Shown: positions 43,221 to 50,404 of the stretch, piece after piece | How the letters are laid out: each line of letters starts with the position of its first letter | How positions within the stretch are numbered: the first letter of the stretch is position 1 | From: Deltaproteobacteria bacterium | Lineage (GTDB): Bacteria; Bdellovibrionota_C; UBA2361; J135 | DNA: 64,000 nt | Assembly: GCA_020635175.1 (NCBI GenBank) | Contig: JACKAH010000003.1 | Location: forward strand, 62,001-126,000 | Direction: 5' to 3' | The notes under the pieces: generated by a model | What the model saw: the letters and a program-made list of their open reading frames with translations, nothing else | Told to the model about the DNA's origin: nothing | Databases searched by the model: none | Made by a program: the position numbers and the translations under genes

Positions 43221-43547
43221 CTAAACTACTTTATCAACAGCACTTGTTAGTTGCTCTTTTGGTACAGCACCAACAATCTGTTCAACAACTTCACCGCCTT
43301 TAAAAAGGACTAGGTTAGGGATCCCTCTAACCCCATATTTTGTAGGAGTTTGTGGGTTATCATCTACGTTAAGTTTTACAAATTTTACTTTTCCAGCGTA
43401 ATCCCCAGCCATCTCTTCAAGCACTGGAGCAATACTCTTACAAGGCCCGCACCATGGTGCCCAAAAATCAACCAAAACAGGAACGTCAGAATTCAATACC
43501 TGCTCTTCAAAATCAGCATCGCCTATATCAGAAACATTACCGGCCAT
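43221..43547 (-). CDS. trxA: Thioredoxin
   Basis: 108 residues. The active site is WAPWCGPCKS, with YGVRGIPNLVLFKGGE containing the cis-proline. It reduces protein disulfides in the cytoplasm. A GGAG ribosome-binding site precedes ATG on the minus strand, and a TATAAT-like box occurs about 30 bases upstream. Monocistronic, with its own terminator. Confidence 0.96.
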   Translation of the reverse strand: MAGNVSDIGDADFEEQVLNSDVPVLVDFWAPWCGPCKSIAPVLEEMAGDYAGKVKFVKLNVDDNPQTPTKYGVRGIPNLVLFKGGEVVEQIVGAVPKEQLTSAVDKVV

Positions 43548-43833
43548 ATTAAAAAACTCCAGTATAAATCATTATAATTAAATCGCCTTTGTATATTTAA
43601 GTATCAATTTTCAGAAGTCAACTTACAAATCTATGATCTAGTTAATCGTAAGTACCTTAACTTCCTAATAAAAATACAGTGTTAGATTTTAAGTTGAGTT
43701 ACTTTAAGTAGTTTGAACCTTTTTCCGATTTAAAGCGTCTTAAGTTTAACTAACTTAAAGCATGTGAAGTATGCATGAGTAGAAGTAGGGAATGACTAAT
43801 TTTTGATTTACAGGGTTTGTATGAGGATAAGAT

Positions 43834-44724
43834 ATGGAAACAGAGCAAAGACAAAACGAAAAATTCGATATCTCAGAGCAAAACTGCGCTAATACAATTT
43901 ATACTGTTGATTCCTTCGCGAATGGAATCTCATTCGGGAGTCAACAAGTTGATCCAAACCTCGATCCACGCTCAGAATTTTCTCTACCAATTTATGATGA
44001 GAGAGATGTAATTAGGCTCAGACGCCGTTACGCACTTAAGGAGAAAAACCCTCTATCTCAGTTAGAGCTCCAATTAATGAATCTGTCCAGAAAAGGGATC
44101 TTAGGCCGTTCCCACATAATCTTCGGTACTACAACAGATCCCTTTTTCCCTTTTGATAGCAAGTTTGATGCGAGCATGAAGTTTCTCAATATCTTTGAGA
44201 AATATACACCGGGTCATTTAACAATTCAGACTCGTTCTCCGCTGCTAGTTATCGCTATTCCTGTCTTAGCTAAGCTAGGGAAGCGTATTTCGGTAACTAT
44301 CGGCATAGAAACAAATGATGAGGATTCAGTCCGAAAATACACCCCAAATTTTCCAAGAGCTGAAGAACGTCTCAAAGCTGCACGCGCACTACGAAGGTTC
44401 GGTATCGAGGTAACTCTACAGGTCAGCCCAGTACTCCCTTACGGTGACTGGAGAGAAGATGCATCCGAGTTTGCTGAGGCATTGGTAGGAGCATCAGATT
44501 ACATCTATATCGAACCTTTTATTTCTTCAAAAGAGGAACGCTCTTACTTAGTCAACGGCTCGTTGCTGGGGAAAGCGTTAGCACAAAACAAAAAGTATCA
44601 TTGGCTGCGACATGACAGTGCTCAACCTTTGTACGATGCTGTTGAGATGCTTGCGCCTGAAAAGCTCGAGCGACCTGTTCGTTCGCATAATCAGGAAAAG
44701 CAGATGTCGTTCTTTGCCGCATGA
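43834..44724 (+). CDS. SPL-type radical SAM relative lacking the Fe-S cysteine motif
   Basis: 296 residues. From about 88 on it matches the spore-photoproduct-lyase-like radical SAM barrel (GRSHIIFGTTTDPFFPFD, HLTIQTRSPLLVIAIPVL, RISVTIGIETNDED, IEVTLQVSPVLPYGDW, YIYIEPF). The N-terminal CX3CX2C loop that binds the 4Fe-4S cluster is absent; the only cysteine is C18. An in-frame TAA lies two codons before the ATG, so no N-terminal part is missing in this frame. It may be a non-radical pseudo-enzyme. Confidence 0.75.
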   Translation: METEQRQNEKFDISEQNCANTIYTVDSFANGISFGSQQVDPNLDPRSEFSLPIYDERDVIRLRRRYALKEKNPLSQLELQLMNLSRKGILGRSHIIFGTTTDPFFPFDSKFDASMKFLNIFEKYTPGHLTIQTRSPLLVIAIPVLAKLGKRISVTIGIETNDEDSVRKYTPNFPRAEERLKAARALRRFGIEVTLQVSPVLPYGDWREDASEFAEALVGASDYIYIEPFISSKEERSYLVNGSLLGKALAQNKKYHWLRHDSAQPLYDAVEMLAPEKLERPVRSHNQEKQMSFFAA

Positions 44725-44766
44725 AAATTTAGTAAGATTGCTGCAAAACTAATTTCTCACTCACTA

Positions 44767-44821
44767 GTCTCGGCTATAACAGTGCATCGCTTTGCGATAC
44801 ACTGTTGCTAGCCTGCGAGAC
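44767..44821. repeat. Long imperfect palindrome between radical SAM relative and thiolase
   Basis: Inner stem of 13 positions with one mismatch (44778-44790 with 44794-44806, loop TTT). An outer stem has GTCTCG (44767-44772) with CGAGAC (44816-44821) and GCTA with TAGC. A short T-run (GTTTTTAC) lies about 12 bases beyond. Could be a dispersed palindromic repeat or a factor-assisted terminator. The rest of the 261-base gap has no gene. Confidence 0.6.
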
Positions 44822-44985
44822 GTTCGCTGTGAAATTGTTTTTACGCAATCAAACTAAATTTTTGCTGACCTTGTGAGCCTCTGTCGCCGAGCATAGTTAT
44901 TCTTAAGGCATTAGAATCAGAAAAATCTTGCTGCCGGACAGTTACTAGACAATACTATCCCTGTCTAAATCACAGGAGAGCCCAC

Positions 44986-46230
44986 ATGGAAAGGGTAGCA
45001 ATAATCGGCGGAACTCGAACCCCATTTGTTAAAGCTGGCAGTGCGTTTGCAAAACATACAGCTTTAGATATGGCTAAGCATTCAGTTACAAGTCTTGTTA
45101 AAAAGTTAGAACTTAAACCAGATGGTATTGATGAGTTGATCTATAGCTCTGTGCTGCTTGATCCACGTTTGCCAAACTTTGCGCGTGAAATTGTCCTACG
45201 GACAGATCTGCCAAACAGCATTAATGCGCACTTTGTATCTAACAACTGTATTAGTGGTTTAGTTGCACTAAACTTTCTTTCTGATGGAATTAAAACTGGA
45301 AGGATAAAGTGCGGAATTGGTGGAGGTGTAGAGAGTATGTCACTTCCAACTCTGACCATGAACCCAAAAGGGGAGCGTTGGTTTATTAATCTATCTAGAG
45401 CTAGAAGCATGGGACAGAAGTTGAGCTTGCTTGCAAAATTTCGTCCTGGATTTTTAGCACCGAGACCTCCTAGTCCTAAAGAGCCATCTACAGGCCTTAC
45501 TATGGGGCAGCATATGGAGATCACTGCACAGAAGTTAGCAATTCCTAGAGCTGAGCAAGATAAGATTGCATACAATAGTCATATCAATGCAGCCCAGGCA
45601 CAAAGCTCTAATTTCTTAGCAGAGGAGATCTCTGCCTTAGATGGAGTTGCGCAGGATAATATTATTCGAGCAAATACTTCGATTGAAAAACTGGCTACGT
45701 TAAAACCGGTCTTTGAACGAAGTGACAAGGGTACACTCACGGCTGGTAATTCAAGTCCACTAACGGATGGAGCTTCTGCCGTTTGTTTGATGTCTGAATC
45801 AAGGGCAAAGGCTGAAGGTCGTAAGATTTTGGCCTTCATTGAGGCGATTGAATTCTCGGCAGTTGATCCAAATGATGGATTATTGATGGCCCCGGCTTTG
45901 GCTTTGCCGAGATTGCTTAGAAACAATAACTTAAAAGTTTCTGATATCGACCTTTTTGAAATTCATGAGGCATTTGCTGCTCAGGTCCTAGCTAACATGC
46001 AAGCATGGGAGCAGGGTTTTTTAGGAGAAGCGCCTATCGGTCGTTTGGATCAATCTAAAGTCAATATTAATGGTGGTTCTATCGCTATTGGCCATCCGTT
46101 CGCTGCAACAGGTGGCAGACTAATTACTTCTTTAGCTCATTCCCTTCAGAGAAATGGGGCTGATAGAGGGGTGATAAGCGTCTGTGCAGCCGGTGCCATG
46201 GCTGCTGCCGTATTATTATCAAAAGAATAA
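44986..46230 (+). CDS. Acetyl-CoA acyltransferase (thiolase family)
   Basis: 414 residues; fatty-acid beta-oxidation-type thiolase resembling FadI/FadA. The acyl-accepting Cys is in NNCISG (near residue 92), the loop EIHEAFAAQ and histidine GGSIAIGHPFAATG are present, and the second Cys is in CAAGAMAAA. The last motif is usually CxGGGxGxA, so the glycine-rich end is altered here. The ribosome-binding site is AGGAGAG. No partner FadJ/FadB gene is in the window. Confidence 0.88.
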   Translation: MERVAIIGGTRTPFVKAGSAFAKHTALDMAKHSVTSLVKKLELKPDGIDELIYSSVLLDPRLPNFAREIVLRTDLPNSINAHFVSNNCISGLVALNFLSDGIKTGRIKCGIGGGVESMSLPTLTMNPKGERWFINLSRARSMGQKLSLLAKFRPGFLAPRPPSPKEPSTGLTMGQHMEITAQKLAIPRAEQDKIAYNSHINAAQAQSSNFLAEEISALDGVAQDNIIRANTSIEKLATLKPVFERSDKGTLTAGNSSPLTDGASAVCLMSESRAKAEGRKILAFIEAIEFSAVDPNDGLLMAPALALPRLLRNNNLKVSDIDLFEIHEAFAAQVLANMQAWEQGFLGEAPIGRLDQSKVNINGGSIAIGHPFAATGGRLITSLAHSLQRNGADRGVISVCAAGAMAAAVLLSKE

Positions 46231-46240
46231 ATCTCTCATA

Positions 46241-46287
46241 AAAGGGGACAGTTCCTATTTTGCTGAGAAATAGGAACTGTCCCCTTT
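46241..46287. repeat. 20-bp perfect palindrome of REP type
   Basis: AAAGGGGACAGTTCCTATTT (46241-46260), a 7-base loop, and its exact complement (46268-46287). GGGGACAGTTCC palindromes are, from memory, associated with REP/RAYT transposases. It lies between the thiolase stop and the GC-rich island. A relative (GGGGAC core, different middle) occurs at 58819. Confidence 0.85.
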
Positions 46288-46296
46288 AAATGGTGA

Positions 46297-46345
46297 GTGG
46301 GGGGATCTCCCATTGATGCTTGCTGCACCAGAGAGATCCCCCCAC
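46297..46345. other. 13-bp perfect hairpin at the island edge
   Basis: GTGGGGGGATCTC (46297-46309) and GAGATCCCCCCAC (46333-46345) with a 23-base loop. It lies downstream of the reverse-strand LeuA-like gene. It could end that transcript, although no T-run follows on the minus strand. Confidence 0.6.
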
Positions 46346-46416
46346 GTTGTTGTTCGCCACGAACCTTCGACCTCATCCCCCGCAGGGAGGATTCAGTCAG
46401 AAACCGCAGAGAGGGC

Positions 46417-47697
46417 TCAGGCCTGGGCGGGGTGCTCGCTCAGCGCAGACCGCACCTCGTCATCCGTGAGCATCCGGCCGACCTGCTGGGCTCGGCTGAT
46501 CACTGCAGCGCAGGCCTCATCGCTCGGGACTTCGAGTCCGAGCTGACTCGCGAAGAAGCGCACGTTGCTCCTGCCGCTCATCGGCGTCACCACGATCTCG
46601 TGATCGCGTCCGACCAGGGCAGCCGGCACACCGGAGTAGACCAGGTCACGTAGTTCGGGGTTGCCTGCCGCCTTGATGATCGCCGCGGCATGCACGCCGG
46701 TGCCGGTCTTGAACGCGTCACCACCGATCACCGGCAAGCTGTGGGTGATCGGAACGCCGAGGATCCGGGAGGCAGTCTGGCAGTAGGTCTGCAGTCCGGT
46801 CAGCTCCCGCTCCCAGAACCCCATCAGCGCGAGGTTCGCCAGGAGCAGCTCGGTCTCCAGGTTGCCCGAGCGCTCACCGACACCGAGGGCGCAGCTGTGG
46901 ATGCGGCTGGCTCCGCACTCGAGCGCCATCAGGGCGTTGGCCAGGGCCAGCCCACGATCGCGGTGACCGTGCCAGTCGATCTCGATGTCCTCGTAGCCAT
47001 TGCGCTCGAGGAAGTTGATGACCCAGGCCATCAGGTTCCGGACACCGCGCGGACCGACCCGTCCACAGGTGTCACACAACACGAGTCGCTTGCAGCCGTT
47101 CTGGATCGCCGCGTTGAAGAGCACCTCCAGATCGCCGGGATGAGAGCCGGTGGTGTCCTCAGTGACGAAGGGGAGATCGACGTTGAGCACCCGTGCGCTC
47201 TGCTGCGCATCGACGACCTGAGCGACGAGTCGGCTGAGATCCCAGTCCTCGACCTGCTGTCGGATGCGAGAAGAGCCGAGGAAGCCATAGCCCTGAAGTC
47301 TGATGCCGTGACGGTCCTGCAGCGCGGCGACGGTATCGACATGCTTGGCGAGCTGGAAGATGGCGAGGCCCGGCACGTGGGTCCATCCGGCACGCACATG
47401 CTCAGCGAGCAGCGCGCTGATAGCGACCGTGTTCGCGCCGTCGAGCCCATCGACGGGCAGCCCGTAGTCGACGGAGTGGATCCCGAGACCCTCCATCAGG
47501 CCGAGAAGCTCGATGCGCTCAGCGACAGAAGGCATCGTGATGCTCGGGTTCTGGCAGCCGTCGCGGATCGTCTCCTCGAAGATCTCGATAGATGGATCTT
47601 CGGCGAAGGTGACGAACCTTGGATCAGCAGGTTGCTTGCTGTCCCAGGGATAGATCAGATCTGCTGGTTGCAGACCGCTCAATCGGTCGTGAGTCAT
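46417..47697 (-). CDS. LeuA-like DRE-TIM (HMGL) carbon-carbon bond enzyme
   Basis: 426 residues. The family motif appears as IFEETIRDGCQNPSITMP (Arg-Asp), HGHRDRGLALANA gives the metal histidines, and GVGERSGNLETE matches the 2-isopropylmalate/homocitrate synthase group. The C-terminal regulatory LeuA domain of full isopropylmalate synthases is missing. The reaction is probably condensation of acetyl-CoA with an oxo acid, substrate unknown. Base composition is far more GC-rich than everything around it, so it was probably acquired recently, or is an assembly join. A large open frame on the opposite strand is a by-product of high GC. Confidence 0.85.
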   Translation of the reverse strand: MTHDRLSGLQPADLIYPWDSKQPADPRFVTFAEDPSIEIFEETIRDGCQNPSITMPSVAERIELLGLMEGLGIHSVDYGLPVDGLDGANTVAISALLAEHVRAGWTHVPGLAIFQLAKHVDTVAALQDRHGIRLQGYGFLGSSRIRQQVEDWDLSRLVAQVVDAQQSARVLNVDLPFVTEDTTGSHPGDLEVLFNAAIQNGCKRLVLCDTCGRVGPRGVRNLMAWVINFLERNGYEDIEIDWHGHRDRGLALANALMALECGASRIHSCALGVGERSGNLETELLLANLALMGFWERELTGLQTYCQTASRILGVPITHSLPVIGGDAFKTGTGVHAAAIIKAAGNPELRDLVYSGVPAALVGRDHEIVVTPMSGRSNVRFFASQLGLEVPSDEACAAVISRAQQVGRMLTDDEVRSALSEHPAQA

Positions 47698-48088
47698 GGG
47701 AAGTGATACCTTCTCTCTCTGAAGGGGAAGCTAGGTGGGCACCTAGCGGGACGAAAAAACATAGGCGAAACGAACAATGGCTAATATAAATCAGTAATAA
47801 CCATCAATCGTTGCTCCTTTATCTTGGCGAACTACTCTCTAGATTTGGATTTTTAAAACAGTGGATAATATCCTTATTCCTTGCGCTGGATCAAATTTAT
47901 ACCACTCTAAAGGTCTTAATATCTTTAGACATAGCGTGGATTTCAAAGAGAAATAGAGACTATTAATTCTCAGATAGCCTAGGCCGAAAATCAGAAGGGA
48001 ATATATAGCGATGAGGATTTTTGAGTCCCCGTGCTCTCCCGTACTACGTAAGCACTGAAGAACACGGGGTTATGTCAGAAATAATGGC
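47698..48088. other. Gap with leader hairpins and an island border
   Basis: 47709-47725 (minus strand) forms a hairpin that contains GAAGG, the likely ribosome-binding site of the LeuA-like gene. 47730-47747 is a second stem (CTAGGT, loop, ACCTAG). Composition falls back to AT-rich near 47750. From 47760 to 48026 I see nothing gene-like. CCCCGTG (48027-48033) and CACGGGG (48063-48069) can pair, without a T-run. Confidence 0.5.
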
Positions 48089-48505
48089 TTAATAATATGG
48101 ATCTTGGTTTTTGTTTGAACCGCGATCATCATAACGATCATATCCACCACGATTTCCAGAAGAGTCACTGTTTTGTTGACGTCTTAACTCTTCAAGCTCA
48201 CGTCTTTGTCTCTGAAGCTCTTCATCTTGTCTTCTAAGTCTCTCTTCTTGTGAACGTGTTGTTTGCTCTTGCTTATCAGCTTGGCCACCAAGTAATCCTC
48301 CACCTAGTAAACCTGATGCAGCTCCAATTGCAATACCAGCTCCAGTGTGACCAGTCTCATGACCAATAATAGCTCCAAGACCTGCACCAAGTGCACCACC
48401 TGTTAGTGCGCCAGATTCGGTATTACTCATTTGGTTATTACCGGAACAACCGAGTATAAATAGTGAGAGTGCTATACTAGCAGTAAGTGTCACTGTGCAT
48501 TTCAT
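48089..48505 (-). CDS. Glycine-zipper lipoprotein
   Basis: 138 residues. Lipoprotein signal with lipobox ILGC (Cys at about 20). A glycine-zipper segment (about 32-78, GALTGGALGAGLGAIIG) could insert into or bind membrane. A charged coiled coil (about 80-115) and a low-complexity Gly/Asp/Tyr tail follow. Related proteins (YMGG/OmpA-like glycine zippers) are outer-membrane associated; the role is unknown. AAGGAT ribosome-binding site; TATACT box upstream on the minus strand. Confidence 0.85.
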   Translation of the reverse strand: MKCTVTLTASIALSLFILGCSGNNQMSNTESGALTGGALGAGLGAIIGHETGHTGAGIAIGAASGLLGGGLLGGQADKQEQTTRSQEERLRRQDEELQRQRRELEELRRQQNSDSSGNRGGYDRYDDRGSNKNQDPYY

Positions 48506-48888
48506 TATTAGAAATCCTTAAAAATTTAAGAGTAAAAGTTCAGTATTAAGTATACATAAAGCACTAAAAAAATGACAATTAGAAGTAAAATCTTCAAAAA
48601 AATACCCCTGTAACTTCCTGAAAATACATAGAAATTCAAAAAAATTCCAAATTCATGATTTTTTGCTCAAGAACGTAAAGTACCTGACCGTTACTCACAT
48701 TAAGCGAGTTAGTTGTTGATGTTTTTGAGTGGTCTTGCGCATGGAAGCCAGCCGTACTTTTTCCTGCCTAAAGATCCCTTTTTTAAAAAATGAATTTAGT
48801 CACAGCGGGTGTGTAACGACAACGCGAGGATGATTGTCAAATGGACTGACAATCTAACTAAATTCGTAACTTCACGGAGGAACGAAAA
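48506..48888. other. Gap holding the flagellin 1 promoter and leader
   Basis: The left part (48506-48660) is very AT-rich and holds the start region of the lipoprotein gene. A sigma-28-like promoter is at 48667-48694. The leader from about 48702 contains a nested hairpin: GAATTTAGT (48792-48800) with ACTAAATTC (48857-48865), and inside it GATTGTCA (48832-48839) with TGACAATC (48847-48854). A strong GGAGG site precedes the flagellin ATG. No gene is seen. Confidence 0.55.
48667..48694 (+). promoter_or_regulatory. Sigma-28-like promoter of flagellin 1
   Basis: TCAA (48667-48670), 16 bases, ACCGTTAC (48687-48694). The sigma-28 consensus is TAAA, about 15 bases, GCCGATAA. The same arrangement precedes flagellin 2, with shared CTCAAG and CCGTTACT. 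Confidence 0.6.
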
Positions 48889-49749
48889 ATGCCTGTAACC
48901 TTAGGATCGAATATATTGTCCCTCAACTCCCAGAGGAGATTGAGTGAGACAACCGACAAGCTAGGGAGCATCTATGAGAAATTGAGTTCTGGTCAGAGAA
49001 TCAGCCGAGCTCGAGACGATGGTGCCGGTCTAGCAATCGCAGAAAACCTTAAAGCTGACCAACGTATTGCTACCGTTGCGATAAGAAACGCAAACGACGG
49101 TATCTCAATCGTTGCAATCACAGACTCAGCTCTTGAGCAGATTGGTAATACTCTTACCCGTCTAGCAGAGCTTGCTGAGCAGTCGGCAAACGGTATCTTT
49201 ACACCACAACAACGTTCAGCACTTCAGAACGAGTTCGTCGCTCTGAGTTCAGAAATTGAGCGTATTGCGGTAACAACAAATTTTAACGGAGTGGCACTGC
49301 TCTCTGGTAATGCGACTGTAGCGTTCCAGGTTGGTTTTGATAACCAATCAACATCGCTCATCTCGTATAACGGAGTGGCGGGTACGCTAGCCTCACTAGG
49401 GCTTGCTACAACTGGCTCATCCAATCTTAACTTTTCAATCAACGCCTCAACAGCTGCGGCTGGTCAGAGTGCTGCTCAAGCTGCTCTTCAAGCAGTTAAA
49501 GCGGCGATTTCATCTCTGAACACCAACCGTGGTACGCTTGGTGCGGCTGAAGCTCGACTAAACGTTGCTATTAGTAACCTATCTGTAGCACGTGAGAACT
49601 TCGCAGCTGCGGAAAGCCGTATCCGAGATGTTGACGTAGCGCAAGCTGCTGCTGAATTGACAAGAATCTCGATTCTACAGCAGGCTGGAGCATCTGTGCT
49701 AGCACAGGCTAACCAGCAGCCGTCAATCGCGCTACAGCTACTAGGATAA
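48889..49749 (+). CDS. Flagellin 1
   Basis: 286 residues, short flagellin consisting of the conserved D0/D1 parts and a small middle. N-terminal LNSQRRLSETTDKLGSIYEK, KLSSGQRI, DDGAGLAIAE; C-terminal RENFAAAESRIRDVDVAQ and ILQQAGASVLAQANQQPS. No signal peptide, as flagellin leaves by the flagellar type III export path. Strong GGAGG ribosome-binding site and sigma-28-like promoter. Close paralog of the gene at 50566. No filament chaperone or cap gene is nearby. Confidence 0.95.
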   Translation: MPVTLGSNILSLNSQRRLSETTDKLGSIYEKLSSGQRISRARDDGAGLAIAENLKADQRIATVAIRNANDGISIVAITDSALEQIGNTLTRLAELAEQSANGIFTPQQRSALQNEFVALSSEIERIAVTTNFNGVALLSGNATVAFQVGFDNQSTSLISYNGVAGTLASLGLATTGSSNLNFSINASTAAAGQSAAQAALQAVKAAISSLNTNRGTLGAAEARLNVAISNLSVARENFAAAESRIRDVDVAQAAAELTRISILQQAGASVLAQANQQPSIALQLLG

Positions 49750-49771
49750 CATCCGAGTAAACTTGTTCCTC

Positions 49772-49933
49772 TACGTGTGATGTAGGGCGACTTTGAGAGC
49801 TTCGAGGGATTAGGCCCCCTCGAAGCCGACGCCGCCCACGTACGTCCACTGGTAGGAGAGGTAGGTAAGCCGGGTTTTTTTGGAACTGGCTATCATTCGG
49901 GAAAACCCGGGTTACATACCTCGCAACTACCAG
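49772..49933 (+). ncRNA. Structured RNA element after flagellin 1
   Basis: Element A (49772-49842): TACGTG with CACGTA outside, GGCG with CGCC, and GCTTCGAGGG (49799-49808) with CCCTCGAAGC (49817-49826) at the tip. Element B (49849-49933): CTGGTAG with CTACCAG, GAGGTA with TACCTC, GTAA with TTAC, and CCGGGTTTT with AAAACCCGG, about 26 pairs with small internal loops. An intrinsic terminator follows directly. It could be a 3' UTR that stabilises flagellin mRNA, or an sRNA processed from it. Confidence 0.55.
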
Positions 49934-49934
49934 C

Positions 49935-49998
49935 AGTTTCAGAGGAGATAAGAGCTCGGATTGCCCCGACGGCTCTTATCTCTCTGAAACTTTTTTTG
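49935..49998 (+). terminator. Intrinsic terminator of flagellin 1
   Basis: A 20-pair stem with one bulged G (AGTTTCAGAG at 49935-49944 pairing with CTCTGAAACT at 49982-49991, continued by AGATAAGAGC with GCTCTTATCT), followed by TTTTTTT. Clear rho-independent terminator. Confidence 0.9.
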
Positions 49999-50165
49999 AT
50001 TTTGCCTATGAAACCCTCTCACAAGCCTTCTAGATTCTGTCCTTATATATACAATGACTTTTCAAATCACTTTTTATCTTAATCTCAGTCTTTGTCTTTT
50101 TCTCAGTTAGTTAGTCAATCATGAGCGCCAAGACCATGACCAAGATGGAGAGATTGTACTCATTC

Positions 50166-50223
50166 TGTCATCACGAGGAGTCAGTCGTAGCTCAGGCGGA
50201 GACAGACGACGTGGTGATCTGTT
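50166..50223 (+). repeat. Dispersed palindromic repeat, copy 1
   Basis: Begins TGTCATCACGAGGAGTC and ends GACGACGTGGTGATCTGTT. The two ends are complementary (TCATCACG with CGTGGTGA). The same ends occur at 60816-60862, and a facing, degenerate copy follows at 50252. Small non-autonomous element of REP or MITE type. Confidence 0.8.
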
Positions 50224-50251
50224 CTGATGAGAACTTAGCTCAAATATAGAG

Positions 50252-50307
50252 GAGATCATCACGTCGTCATTATTCAAAAAATTTCATAATGACTCCTCAT
50301 GATTCTG
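50252..50307 (-). repeat. Dispersed palindromic repeat, copy 2 (inverted)
   Basis: GAGATCATCACGTCGTC at one end and GACTCCTCATGATTCTG at the other are the reverse complement of copy 1 ends with a few changes; the middle is replaced by an AT-rich stretch. Copies 1 and 2 face each other 28 bases apart. Confidence 0.65.
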
Positions 50308-50349
50308 TAGTTTGTGCAGAATTTTAGTAAAAATTCTGCCAAACTACAG
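50305..50349 (+). other. Long hairpin upstream of flagellin 2
   Basis: CTGTAGTTTG plus GCAGAATTTT pair with AAAATTCTGC and CAAACTACAG, one bulged T, 3-4 base loop. No T-run follows. Possibly a terminator blocking read-through into the flagellin 2 promoter, or part of the repeat pair it adjoins. Confidence 0.55.
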
Positions 50350-50376
50350 AACTTTAGGGTTTGGTTCATTTTTTTC

Positions 50377-50404
50377 TCAAGTATGAGTGATCCACTGCCG
50401 TTAC
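50377..50404 (+). promoter_or_regulatory. Sigma-28-like promoter of flagellin 2
   Basis: TCAA (50377-50380), 16 bases, GCCGTTAC (50397-50404), with the same CTCAAG and CCGTTACT blocks and spacing as the flagellin 1 promoter. The leader to the ATG is about 155 bases. Confidence 0.6.

Noticed and set aside
43817..44011. Alternative frame over the start of the SPL-type gene, tested as a lost N-terminus with cysteines
   Set aside because: Its translation has no cysteine at all, so it cannot supply the missing Fe-S motif.
46297..46653. Plus-strand open frame of 118 codons at the island edge
   Set aside because: Overlaps the C-terminal part of the LeuA-like gene and a hairpin; no ribosome-binding site; composition effect of high GC.
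46690..47706. Long open frame (338 codons) on the plus strand opposite the LeuA-like gene
   Set aside because: It is the antisense of a well-supported enzyme gene in GC-rich DNA, where stops are rare; the translation is low-complexity and charged with no family features.
46290..47760. GC-rich island considered as an integrated phage or transposon
   Set aside because: No transposase, integrase, target duplication or tRNA gene is visible; only one metabolic gene is present.
50121..50249. Forty-two-codon frame running through the first dispersed repeat
   Set aside because: No Shine-Dalgarno, reads through a palindromic repeat, no recognisable sequence.
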